Assembly (NCBI GenBank): GCA_963664945.1
Contig: OY761822.1
Span: 1 to 64,000, forward strand
Length of the DNA stretch: 64,000 nucleotides
DNA from: UBA6522 sp963664945
GTDB taxonomy: Bacteria; Pseudomonadota; Gammaproteobacteria; Steroidobacterales; Rariloculaceae
Direction: 5' to 3'
The position numbers and the translations under genes were made by a program. Shown here one piece after another: positions 17,043-24,930 of the stretch. The notes below the pieces were generated by a model that ran no database searches, had not been told where the DNA came from, and saw nothing but the letters and a program-made list of their open reading frames with translations. Position 1 is the stretch's first letter; every line of letters starts with the position of its first letter.

Positions 17043-17764
17043 CGACTCGCATCGCCATGTGGTCCGGGCCGCGCAACATCTCCACCGCGATGATGCGAAG
17101 CTGGGAAAACAGGCCCGATTGCACGGTGGTCGACGAGCCGTTCTACGCCTGCTACCTGCGTGAGACGGGACTGCCGCACCCCGGCCGGGAGGCGGTCATC
17201 GCCTCCCAAAGCACCGACCGCGAGGAGGTGATCCGTGAACTCACGGAGCAGACCGCGGCCACCCCGATCCTCTATCAGAAACACATGACCAAACACATGC
17301 CCCCGGGCATGGACATGGGATGGTGCGCGGGCCTGCGGCATTGCTTTCTGATTCGCGACCCCGCCGAGGTCATCGCCTCCTACCTCAAGAGGATGCCGTC
17401 GGTGGATGAACACGATATCGGTATCGCCAGGCAAGCCGAGTTGTTCCGGGATATCTCCACGGTAACCGGTAAACCGCCCTGCGTAATTGACGCCGCCGAC
17501 GTGCTGCGCGATCCGGACGCCACGTTGGCCTCACTGTGCGAATCTCTCGGCGTCGACTACCTGCCCGAATCCATGCTCTCCTGGCCGCCCGGACGCCGGA
17601 AGTCCGACGGAGTCTGGGCGCCTCACTGGTATGGAAACGCCGAAGAGTCCACGGGCTTCAAGCGTTACCACCGACCGGTTCCGGACGTGCCGGAAAAGTA
17701 TCGGGCGCTATGCGCCGGCGCGCGGGCCGACTACGAGTGGCTGAGCGGGTTCAGGCCGGCTTGA
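17039..17764 (+). CDS. Sulfotransferase-like protein coupled to the aminotransferase
   Basis: The ATG at 17039 overlaps the upstream TGA (ATGA), giving 241 residues. The N-terminal strand and loop IAMWSGPRNISTAMMRSW (residues 5-22) is the 5'-phosphosulfate/P-loop-like motif of this family. FLIRDPAEVIASYLKR near residue 108 is the 3'-phosphate-binding Arg/Ser region. Small proteins of this kind are often found fused to or beside branched-chain aminotransferases, which fits the overlap seen here; their substrate is not established. It is predicted cytosolic. Confidence 0.85.
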   Translation: MTTRIAMWSGPRNISTAMMRSWENRPDCTVVDEPFYACYLRETGLPHPGREAVIASQSTDREEVIRELTEQTAATPILYQKHMTKHMPPGMDMGWCAGLRHCFLIRDPAEVIASYLKRMPSVDEHDIGIARQAELFRDISTVTGKPPCVIDAADVLRDPDATLASLCESLGVDYLPESMLSWPPGRRKSDGVWAPHWYGNAEESTGFKRYHRPVPDVPEKYRALCAGARADYEWLSGFRPA

Positions 17765-18052
17765 TCGGGAAGTTCGCTGTATCTCCTTTCTTTCCAGCCA
17801 GCAATTCTCATATTGGTGCCTGACTTCACTTTCAAGCGCATAACGGTCTCATTTCCCGGCTCAATCCGGGCCAATTCGACCGCCAGGACCATCCCGCGGA
17901 GAGGGGTGACGGGCATAATGAGAATTGCCGCTTTCCAGCTTAACAAATTGGATTCTTGCCAAGTTGCGTGTTTCCATTGTGCGGTTGGTTTGACCACATT
18001 TGGAGAACGGCATAAATCGTCGACGCATGTTGATGGCTGGAGGGTAGGAAAA

Positions 18053-19457
18053 GTGAGAATCGCGCGAGTTTCTGGATGGATCATCGGACCGGTTGCCTTC
18101 GCCAGCGCGGCCCACGCTCAGATCGACGGGCCTGGAGCCTGCGAAGCGTTGGCAGCCACGGAGGTGCCCACAGACGCCGTGCGGCTTCCAACGGGTGGCA
18201 TACGCGTGACAACGGCCGACTATGTTACCGCCGCGGCCCGCACGACCGCCGAGAACGGCGACATCGTGCTCGAACTGCCCGCTCACTGCATCGTGCAGGG
18301 CGAGATCGCCCCCGTTGATCCCGAGGCGCCTCCCATCCTTTTCAATGTGAACCTTCCCGCCGACTGGAACGGCAAGGCACTTCAATCGGGCGGCGGTGGC
18401 CTGGGCGGCAACAGGAACACGGCGCCGGGCAGAAAGGCATCGGGCCGGTTCGACCCTCAACCCTTTACGGACACCTATCCGCTGACGGATGGGTACGTCA
18501 CCTTCGGCGGCGACGAGGGGCACCAAGGCGGTGCGATCGAATTCATGTACAACGAGGAGGCCATGCGCAACTGGGCGTACGAATCCTTCGTCAAGGTGCG
18601 CGACACAGCGGTCCGGTTGATCGAGCACGCCTACGGCGCCACGCCCGACCAGGTCTATTTCAGCGGCGAGTCCGCAGGTGGGCGCGAGGCCCTCATGATG
18701 GCCCAACGCTTTCCCGACGCCTACGACGGCGTTATCGCGGTCACGCCGGTACTGAGCTGGAATTACACCCATATCGCGGACAACCACATCCGCAGCAGGC
18801 TGATCGACGGCTGGCTGGACGCCGATGACATCGCGCTGATCGCCGACAGGACGCGCGCAATGTGCGACGCGGACGACGGTCTTCAGGACGGCATCGTCGG
18901 GCAATACATGGAATGCCGCATGGACGCTCAATCGCTTCGCTGCCGGGACGGTGCCGAAGGGCAGGCGTGTCTTTCGGACGCGCAGATTGCGGCCCTCGAT
19001 GCCATCCGCCAGCCCTGGTCGACCAACGTTCCAATGGCCAACGGCGTGAACCGGTTCCCGGGTTATGGCGTGACCGGCGACGAGGACGGACCCGAGAACC
19101 AGTGGGCGTTCTACATGGTCGGGTCCAGCCCGCCTCCCTATCCTCTCCCACCGGGACGCGGCTTCCACCCCGGCGTCGGCGCCATTCTGAATTTCGCCGC
19201 CGTGTGGGTGCGCCACGCCATCGTTCAGGATGAAACGTTCGAGCCGCATCGGTTCTACCCACCGGCGTACACGGATCGGATTCAGCATCTTTCGGGCATG
19301 TTCGACGCGACGAATCCCGATCTGAGCGTTCTGCGCGACCGCGGCGGCAAGCTGCTGATCATGCAGCAGTCCGCCGACAATGCCGTGAGCACGACGATGG
19401 TGGCCGAGTACTATCGCAGCGTTGTCGCCGAAATGGGAGCAGCCGCTGCGGACGATG
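18053..19457 (+). pseudogene. Tannase/feruloyl-esterase gene, 5' part (split by an IS)
   Basis: The GTG at 18053, with AGGGTAGGAAA upstream, starts a signal peptide ending in ASAAHAQ. The mature part is a tannase/feruloyl-esterase: FNVNLPADWNGKALQSGGGG near residue 90, the nucleophile elbow YFSGESAGGREALMMAQRFP near 200, and a later GGKLLIMQQSADNAVS before the break. Such enzymes hydrolyse ester bonds of plant phenolics and act outside the cytoplasm. The reading frame is interrupted at 19457 by an ISAs1-type element; the frame then runs 38 bases into the IS and stops at 19495. The Asp/His part of the catalytic triad and the C-terminus lie beyond the IS at 21545-21841. It is almost certainly inactive. 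Confidence 0.93.
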
Positions 19458-21544
19458 CAGGGCTATTTCACGCTAGCCGGAAGTCGGTGATTTGAGGGGT
19501 TGGTCTCGGGGGTCTGGCTTTTCGGCGTTGTTTGGTGTACAACGCGCTGCATGTCGGCGGAATTCGACAAGGCGGCGGTGGTGGTCGGGGAGGTTGAGGT
19601 GCGTCCGGTCCGCGCGGAGGAGCGGCGGCGCTGGGATGCGCTGATGGAGGAGCACCACTACTTGGGTTTTCGGCAGTTCGCGGGGCGTGGTCTGCGCCAT
19701 GTTGCGGAGTGGCGCGGGCACTGGCTGGCGCTTTTGGGCTGGCAGTCGGGGGCGTTCAAGTGCGCGCCGCGGGACCGCTGGCTGGGCTGGCACCGGTCGG
19801 TGCAGTTCCGGCGCCTGCACCTGATCGGGAACAACACGCGGTTTTTGGTGCTGCCGGCGGCGTCGGGGGTGCCCAACCTGGCGTCGCGGGCGCTGTCGCG
19901 GAGCGTGCGGCGGCTGAGCGGTGACTGGGCGGCGCTGCACGGGCATCCGCTGGAGTTGGCCGAGACGTTCGTGGACCCGGCGCGGTTTCGGGGCACGTGC
20001 TACGACGCGTCGAACTGGACGCGGGTGGGCCGCACGAAGGGCTTCGCGCGCCACAACGGCTCGTACACGGACCCGCACCGGGCGCCGAAGGAGATGTACG
20101 TGCGGGTGTTGCGTCGGGATGCGCGGCGGCGGCTCGCGGACCCGGCGGACCGCCCGGAGTGGTCGTGTCGGGCGGTGCCGGTGCGCTACACGCGCGCGGA
20201 GTTGCGTTCGCTGCGCGACCTGTTCGCGGAGGTGCCGGACGCGCGCCGCGGGCAGGGCCGCAAGCACCGCCTCGCGACGGTGCTGGCGATCTGCGCGCTG
20301 GCGCGGCTCGCCGGGCAGCACGGCCCGGCGGCGACTGAGCGCTTCGCGAGGAACCTGGAGCAGAAGGAACTGCGCGCGCTGCACGCTTGGCGCGACCCGG
20401 CGGCGGGGCGCTGGGTCGCGCCGTCGGACTCGACCGTCTGCCGGGTGCTGATGAACACCGACCCGGACGCGTTGCAGGAGGTGCTGTCGCGGTGGGCGGC
20501 GCCGCGCCTCGCGGCGGCGGACGACCCTCAGGTGCTGGCCGCCGACGGCAAGCGCATCCGCGGCGCCAACCGGCACACCGACGACGCCACGTACTTCGAG
20601 ACGGTGACGCTGGTCACCCACGGCGGGCGCCCCGTCGCGAGCCGCTGCTGCCGCGACGACGGCGGCGAGATCGCGGCCCTGTGCGCCCTGCTCGAGGATG
20701 TTGACCTGCGCGGCTGCGTACTCACCCTGGACGCCCTGCACGCCACCCGCGACACCGCGCGGGCCATCGTCGAGACGCACGGCGCCGACTACGTGCTGTC
20801 GGTCAAGGCGAACTGCCCCGACACCTTCGCCCAACTCGCGGCGATCGACTGGGACGGTGACGACGTGCGCCGCCACGCCGACGAACCCGCGAAGGCGCAC
20901 GGGCGCATCGAGGCGCGCCGCATCGCCGCGCGCGACCTGCCGCCGAAGACGCTCGGACCCTTCCCCGGCGCCCGCCAGGCGTTCCGCGTCGTGCGCGAGC
21001 GCACCGACGCCAAGACCGGTGCAACCTCGGCCGAGACCGCCTACGGCATCACCACGGTGCCCGCCGAACGCGCCGCTCCGGCGCGGCTGCTGGCCTGGAA
21101 CCGCGGCCATTGGCAGGTCGAGAACGCCAACCACTACCGCCGCGACGCCACCATGGGCGAGGACGCCAGCCGCGTCCGCAAGGGCCACGCACCCGCCAAC
21201 AACGCCATCTTGAACAACATCGCGCTCGCCGTCGTGTTCCACCGCGGCTTCCGCTACCTGCCCGAGGCGAACCTCCACTTCATGATGCGCCGCGCAGACG
21301 CGCTCGACGCCATCCTGTCCCCGCACTGAGACACCCGGCCCCGCCGCCGCAAACCGCGCCCCCCCGCAAACGTCGCCGGCGACCCCTCTCCGCGCCGCGT
21401 TCCCGGACCCGCTTCCCCACCCACCCGGTGACGAATACGCCGCGCTCCATACACCAGCCCGGAACCCTCCGCACGCCTTGGCCCCCAAGCGGCCCGCGGA
21501 ACGTCGCTTAGCCCGGCGTCGATCCGTAGCGTGAAATCACCCTG
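19458..21544 (+). mobile_element. ISAs1-family-like insertion sequence, 2,087 bp
   Basis: The ends are imperfect 18-base inverted repeats: CAGGGCTATTTCACGCTA at 19458-19475 and the complement of CAGGGTGATTTCACGCTA at 21527-21544, differing at two positions. The flanks carry a perfect 10-base direct repeat, GCGGACGATG, at 19448-19457 and 21545-21554. The element encodes one transposase. CAGGG termini and 8-10 base duplications fit the ISAs1 family. Removal of the element and one repeat copy restores the tannase frame exactly. About 215 bases lie between the transposase stop and the right end, with no further gene seen. The element is longer than typical members because of an N-terminal extension of the transposase. 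Confidence 0.93.
19551..21329 (+). CDS. ISAs1-type transposase with N-terminal DUF4338 (DruA-like) domain
   Basis: From the ATG at 19551 the product is 592 residues. The first 210 residues match the DUF4338/DruA domain: LMEEHHYLGFRQFAGRGLRH near residue 30, an FKCAPRDRWLGW segment, RLHLIGNNTRFLVLP near 85, and FRGTCYDASNW near 145. The second part is an ISAs1-type DDE transposase with RSLRDLFAEVPDARRGQGRKHRL, VLAADGKRIRGANR (first Asp), LTLDALHATRDTARAIVETHGADYVLSVKAN (second Asp) and NRGHWQVENANHYRRD (Glu). It catalyses movement of the surrounding element. The fusion of the two domains is seen directly; DUF4338 is also the domain of the Druantia protein DruA, though nothing else here suggests Druantia. 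Confidence 0.92.
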   Translation: MSAEFDKAAVVVGEVEVRPVRAEERRRWDALMEEHHYLGFRQFAGRGLRHVAEWRGHWLALLGWQSGAFKCAPRDRWLGWHRSVQFRRLHLIGNNTRFLVLPAASGVPNLASRALSRSVRRLSGDWAALHGHPLELAETFVDPARFRGTCYDASNWTRVGRTKGFARHNGSYTDPHRAPKEMYVRVLRRDARRRLADPADRPEWSCRAVPVRYTRAELRSLRDLFAEVPDARRGQGRKHRLATVLAICALARLAGQHGPAATERFARNLEQKELRALHAWRDPAAGRWVAPSDSTVCRVLMNTDPDALQEVLSRWAAPRLAAADDPQVLAADGKRIRGANRHTDDATYFETVTLVTHGGRPVASRCCRDDGGEIAALCALLEDVDLRGCVLTLDALHATRDTARAIVETHGADYVLSVKANCPDTFAQLAAIDWDGDDVRRHADEPAKAHGRIEARRIAARDLPPKTLGPFPGARQAFRVVRERTDAKTGATSAETAYGITTVPAERAAPARLLAWNRGHWQVENANHYRRDATMGEDASRVRKGHAPANNAILNNIALAVVFHRGFRYLPEANLHFMMRRADALDAILSPH

Positions 21545-21841
21545 GCGGACGATGTCATCCGCCTGTACGTCGGTCCGGGCGGTACACACAACGGCGGTGG
21601 GGTCGCGCAAACCGACATGCTCGGGTTGCTCGAGGCGTGGGTCGAGGATGGTGAGGCACCGCCGTCGGCGATTCCGGTGCACGATATCGACCCGAAGACC
21701 CTGGAGACCGGGCGGTCCATGGTAGCTTGCGTGTATCCGATGTATACGCGGTACGACGGAGTCGGCGATGTCAACGACTCTGCCAGCTATTCGTGCACCG
21801 ATCGGCACGATCCGCTGGCATACGGATCGCCCAGGCATTAG
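21545..21841 (+). pseudogene. Tannase/feruloyl-esterase gene, 3' part
   Basis: Immediately after the IS and within the duplicated target, the frame resumes as ADDVIRLYVGPGGTHNGGG, then LLEAWVEDGEAPPSAI and a Cys-containing end at TAG 21841. This is the usual C-terminal third of tannases, with the catalytic His in the GGTHNGGG segment and a late Cys. It joins the 5' fragment in frame across the 10-base duplication. It has no start signal of its own. Confidence 0.9.
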
Positions 21842-22070
21842 TCGATTCATCAACCGGGTACGCCAATGAAAAGACGTGAAACTCGTCGCCGTTGACCCGG
21901 TGACGCGCACGGAACACTTCGGGTCCCAGGGCCCTCCCTTGAAATACTCGGTCCACTACAGGGTCGGCGCGTGGAACGTGGGAGAAGAACCGCAACTGGA
22001 GCGGATACGGTCGGATGGCGAGCCGATTTTCGGGGACTTGCCCCGGCAGCCCATGGGATAATCCAAATAC

Positions 22071-22094
22071 GGCAAGATATGTCATATATTTGCC
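22071..22094. promoter_or_regulatory. Palindromic candidate operator upstream of the ParD-like gene
   Basis: GGCAAGATATG and CATATATTTGCC form an interrupted palindrome (arms GGCAA/TTGCC and ATATG/CATAT) 22 bases before the antitoxin ATG. The place and symmetry suit binding of a ribbon-helix-helix antitoxin dimer. Inference from sequence symmetry. Confidence 0.4.
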
Positions 22095-22115
22095 AATCGA
22101 CTTGGGAGCATCCAG

Positions 22116-22349
22116 ATGGCAACGTTAAACGTATCCATGCCGGACGCCATGCGCGAATGGATCGACGCGCAGGTTGAGGCAGGTGAGTACGCAAATGCAA
22201 GCGACTACATCAGAGACCTCATTCGGCACAATCAGCGTGAACGGGATGCTCTGCGGTTCGCCTTGATCGAAGGCGAAAATAGCGGTACCAGCAGCCGGTC
22301 GGTCCTGGATGTCGCCCGTCGTACAAAGCGCCGCCTGAAGCGTGCGTAG
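22116..22349 (+). CDS. parD: ParD-like ribbon-helix-helix antitoxin
   Basis: The 77-residue protein starts MATLNVSMPDAMREWIDAQV and continues AGEYANASDYIRDLIRHNQ, the N-terminal ribbon-helix-helix of ParD/CC2985-type antitoxins. A charged C-terminal tail (TSSRSVLDVARRTKRRLKRA) would contact the toxin. The ATG at 22116 is followed immediately by this signature, so the start is secure. Its end overlaps the GTG of a ParE-like gene that carries a premature stop. With a broken toxin it is now probably an orphan antitoxin. Confidence 0.93.
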   Translation: MATLNVSMPDAMREWIDAQVEAGEYANASDYIRDLIRHNQRERDALRFALIEGENSGTSSRSVLDVARRTKRRLKRA

Positions 22350-22635
22350 ATATCGTCTCAGCGATGCAGCCGACAAGGATCTGTCGGAAATCTACACCTA
22401 CACCTATCGCGCGTTTGGTGAACTGCAGGCTGATGCATAATTCCAGTCCTTGGAAGAGAGCCTTTCCAGGTTGGCAGAGAATCCCGGATTGGGCCGTGAT
22501 GCAGGCGCTTTGCGTGCGAGATATCGACGATTCGTGCACAAACGACACTCGATCTACTACCAGCACGGCCGATCGGGAATTTTCGTCGTCAGGGTCCTGG
22601 GCCCAGGCATGATTCCGGACCAACATCTACCTTGA
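22342..22635 (+). pseudogene. parE: ParE-like toxin with in-frame nonsense codon
   Basis: From a GTG at 22342, overlapping the parD end, the frame encodes YRLSDAADKDLSEIYTYTYR and reaches FGELQADA. A TAA at 22438-22440 interrupts it at codon 33. The same frame then resumes with FQSLEESLSRLAENPGLGRD, YRRFVHKRHSIYYQHGRSGI and FVVRVLGPGM to TGA at 22633-22635. All of ParE is present in 98 codons apart from that one codon, where relatives carry Tyr (QADAY); TAA is one change from TAC/TAT. There is no frameshift. The toxin is thus inactivated by a single substitution, unless the stop is read through. Confidence 0.92.
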
Positions 22636-22640
22636 CGCCG

Positions 22641-23777
22641 ATGACCAAGACGGACCATTCCCTGGAAACGTTGCTCACTCAGGCGGGGCACTTCATCGAT
22701 CCGCAGACCGGGGCCATCGTGCCGCCGATCCATCCATCGACGACCTACGCGCGCGACGGGCGCTACGAGTTGCAGGGGTTCGAGTACAGCCGCGATGCCA
22801 ACCCGACCGGAAGACGGGTCGAGGAGGTTCTCGCCAGGCTCGAAGGGGCCGAGGATGCGCTGGTGTTCGGGTCGGGGCTGGCCGGCGTGTCGACGTTATT
22901 CGAAACAGTGCGCACGGGCGAGCGCATCGTTGCACCGCGGGTCATGTACCACGGCGCCGCCGACTGGCTGCGCCGGCTTGCCGAGCGCCGTGGGCTTGAA
23001 GTCGCCTTTTTCGATGCCACCGAACGGGCCGCCCTGGAGCGCGCGGTGCAGGCGGGCGAAACCGCGGTCGTCTGGATCGAGCCCTCGGTGAATCCCACCT
23101 GGGACGTGATCGACGTGCGGGCCGCGGCGGAGGCGGCGCACGTGGCGGGGGCGGTACTGGCAGTCGATGCCACCGTGACGCCGGCGGTGACGCTGCGGGC
23201 GCTCGATCTGGGTGCCGATATCGTCTTGCATTCCGGTACCAAGTATCTCGCTGGGCACAGCGATGTAACGGCCGGCGTACTGGCGACACGCGCCGTCGAT
23301 GCACGCTGGGAAGAGATCAGGCACGCCCGGACGCTGATGGGAGGCGTGCTCGGTCCTTTCGAGAGTTGGCTGCTGTTGCGCGGCATGCGCACCCTTCACG
23401 TGCGCTACGAGCGCCAGGCGGCGAACGCGCTGGCCATCGCCCGGCACTTCGAGAACCACCCGGGGCTTGAGGCCGTGCTCTACCCCGGACTCCAGTCCCA
23501 TCCCGGGCACGCGATAGCGGCGGGACAGATGAAGGGCGGCTTCGGCGCCATGCTCTCGCTGCTCATCGCAGGCGATGCCGAAGACGCCAGGAGAGTGGCG
23601 ACCCGCACGCGGCTTTTCGTGCCTGCGACCTCGCTCGGCGGCGTCGAAAGCCTTATCGAGCACCGCGCCACCGTGGAGGGTCCGAACAGTATCGTACCGG
23701 CGAACCTGCTGCGCATTTCCGTCGGCATCGAGCGGGTGGATGAACTTATCGCGGACCTGGAGCAGGCGCTGGCCTGA
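22641..23777 (+). CDS. Trans-sulfuration-type PLP enzyme (Cys/Met metabolism family)
   Basis: The ATG at 22641 gives 378 residues; a TTG at 22632 is an alternative. The fold-type I PLP signature is clear: GFEYSRDANPTGRRVEEVLA near residue 50, ALVFGSGLAGVSTLF near 73 and LHSGTKYLAGHSDVTAGV with the PLP Lys near 200. SLGGVESLIEHRA near 335 and a final LRISVGIE are typical of cystathionine gamma-synthase, beta-lyase and methionine gamma-lyase relatives. The exact reaction cannot be decided. It is followed by a short repeat region and then convergent transport genes. Confidence 0.9.
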   Translation: MTKTDHSLETLLTQAGHFIDPQTGAIVPPIHPSTTYARDGRYELQGFEYSRDANPTGRRVEEVLARLEGAEDALVFGSGLAGVSTLFETVRTGERIVAPRVMYHGAADWLRRLAERRGLEVAFFDATERAALERAVQAGETAVVWIEPSVNPTWDVIDVRAAAEAAHVAGAVLAVDATVTPAVTLRALDLGADIVLHSGTKYLAGHSDVTAGVLATRAVDARWEEIRHARTLMGGVLGPFESWLLLRGMRTLHVRYERQAANALAIARHFENHPGLEAVLYPGLQSHPGHAIAAGQMKGGFGAMLSLLIAGDAEDARRVATRTRLFVPATSLGGVESLIEHRATVEGPNSIVPANLLRISVGIERVDELIADLEQALA

Positions 23778-23805
23778 GGCGGCCTGGCGGGGCTGCGGCT
23801 CGACG

Positions 23806-23902
23806 ACTCTGACGCTCAGCGGCTTGCCGGCTCGACGACTCGGCGGGTCAGCGGCTTGGCCGCTCAATGACTCAGCGGGTCAGCGGGTCAGCAGGTCAGC
23901 GA
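23806..23902. repeat. Short degenerate repeat after the PLP enzyme gene
   Basis: The stretch between the two convergent genes contains iterated GCTCGACGACTC and CTCAGCGGGTCAGCGG-like words: two copies of CGGCTCGACGACTC and about five of (G/C)AGCGGGTCAG or close variants. No coding potential is seen. Similar low-complexity GC-rich repeats follow the first tctA gene. Confidence 0.6.
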
Positions 23903-23946
23903 GACGACGGTTCATCGGCACGCCGTCGCCATCCCTCCGTTCAGCG

Positions 23947-24927
23947 TCACGGCGCAAGCAGGGATTCGACCAGCGCCTGGTAGTCGCGCGCCTGCTGCTG
24001 ACGCACAGCTTCATAGTCGTCGCCGTCCAGGTACTCGGTGTTTTCGCCGAGCTGCGCCATCATTCGCCGGTAGAGCAGTTCATCCTGCATGCGGGCAAAC
24101 GCTTGGCGAAGGATCGCCAGCACATCCTCCGGCGTGCCCGCCGGCGCCATGATGACCCGGTGAATGAATCCCGTCGTGGGCGGTAGCCCGATCTCCACGA
24201 ACGTCGGCACGTCCGGCGCCATTCGCTCGGACCCGGCGGTGGCCAGAAGGCGTATCCGCCCCGACTGCACATCCGCCGCGACCGTCGCCGGAAACGCCAT
24301 GGAGACATCCACATCGCCCGCCAGGAGCGCCGCCTTGGCCGGACCGCCGCCGCGGAACGGCACGAAACGAAAACGCAGATCCAGCTCCTTCATTATCTGC
24401 AACGCCGGAACAAACAGCGCGACCCACAGGCCACTGTGCGAATAGGTGATCTCGCCGGGACGTGCCCGGGCGTCGGCTTCCAGTTGCCGCCAGGTCTCGT
24501 AGGGGCTGTCCGAACGCACGATGATCGCGATCTGCCCGTAGTTCGCCCGCGCCACCGGCACCAGGTCGCGGTTGGTATCGTAGGCGTCGTTGCGGAAGGT
24601 GTGGCGGTGAAGCTGGTCCCGGTAGTTGTCCGTGAACAGCAGCGTATAGCCATCCGCCGGCGCCTGTACGGCCTCCAGCGTGCCCTTCTGCCCAGCCTGC
24701 CCGGGCACCAGCTTGATCAGCACCGGCTGGCCGAGATATTCGGACAGGAATCGTGTGAAGACCCTTGCGTTGAGGTCACTTGAACCGCCCGCCGCAAACG
24801 GTGTGACCAGGGTGATGGGTTTCTCGGGGTATTGGGCGTGACACGCAAGGCCGTACAGCCCGGACACGAACAGGCCAGACGCGAACAGGATTCCAAACCA
24901 GCCAAGTTGTCCAGGCCTTGTCCGCAT
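23947..24927 (-). CDS. tctC: TctC/Bug-family periplasmic solute-binding protein (second operon)
   Basis: The 326-residue protein has a signal peptide (WFGILFASGLFVSGLYGLACHA) and begins its mature part YPEKPITLVTPFAAGGSSD, the Bug receptor signature. GQKGTLEAVQAPADGYTLLF near residue 75 and a final AQLGENTEYLDG segment also fit. It delivers a small solute to the TctA/TctB partner encoded just upstream (tctA ends 3 bases before). It is the last gene of the operon oxidoreductase-tctB-tctA-tctC. The sequence is clearly different from the tctC at 6.4-7.7 kb, so the ligand is probably different too. Confidence 0.93.
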   Translation of the reverse strand: MRTRPGQLGWFGILFASGLFVSGLYGLACHAQYPEKPITLVTPFAAGGSSDLNARVFTRFLSEYLGQPVLIKLVPGQAGQKGTLEAVQAPADGYTLLFTDNYRDQLHRHTFRNDAYDTNRDLVPVARANYGQIAIIVRSDSPYETWRQLEADARARPGEITYSHSGLWVALFVPALQIMKELDLRFRFVPFRGGGPAKAALLAGDVDVSMAFPATVAADVQSGRIRLLATAGSERMAPDVPTFVEIGLPPTTGFIHRVIMAPAGTPEDVLAILRQAFARMQDELLYRRMMAQLGENTEYLDGDDYEAVRQQQARDYQALVESLLAP

Positions 24928-24930
24928 CGA

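Noticed and set aside
19551..21329. Druantia defence system based on the DruA-like domain
   Set aside because: The domain is fused to a transposase inside an element with inverted ends and target duplication; no DruB-E genes are present.
19473..21488. A 671-codon minus-strand open frame covering the transposase
   Set aside because: The translation is Arg/Pro/Gln/Gly-rich without motifs and is the complement of a clear transposase; it is a GC artefact.
23806..23902. Rho-independent terminator between the PLP gene and the second tctC
   Set aside because: The stretch is a set of direct repeats rather than one stable hairpin, and there is no T-run.
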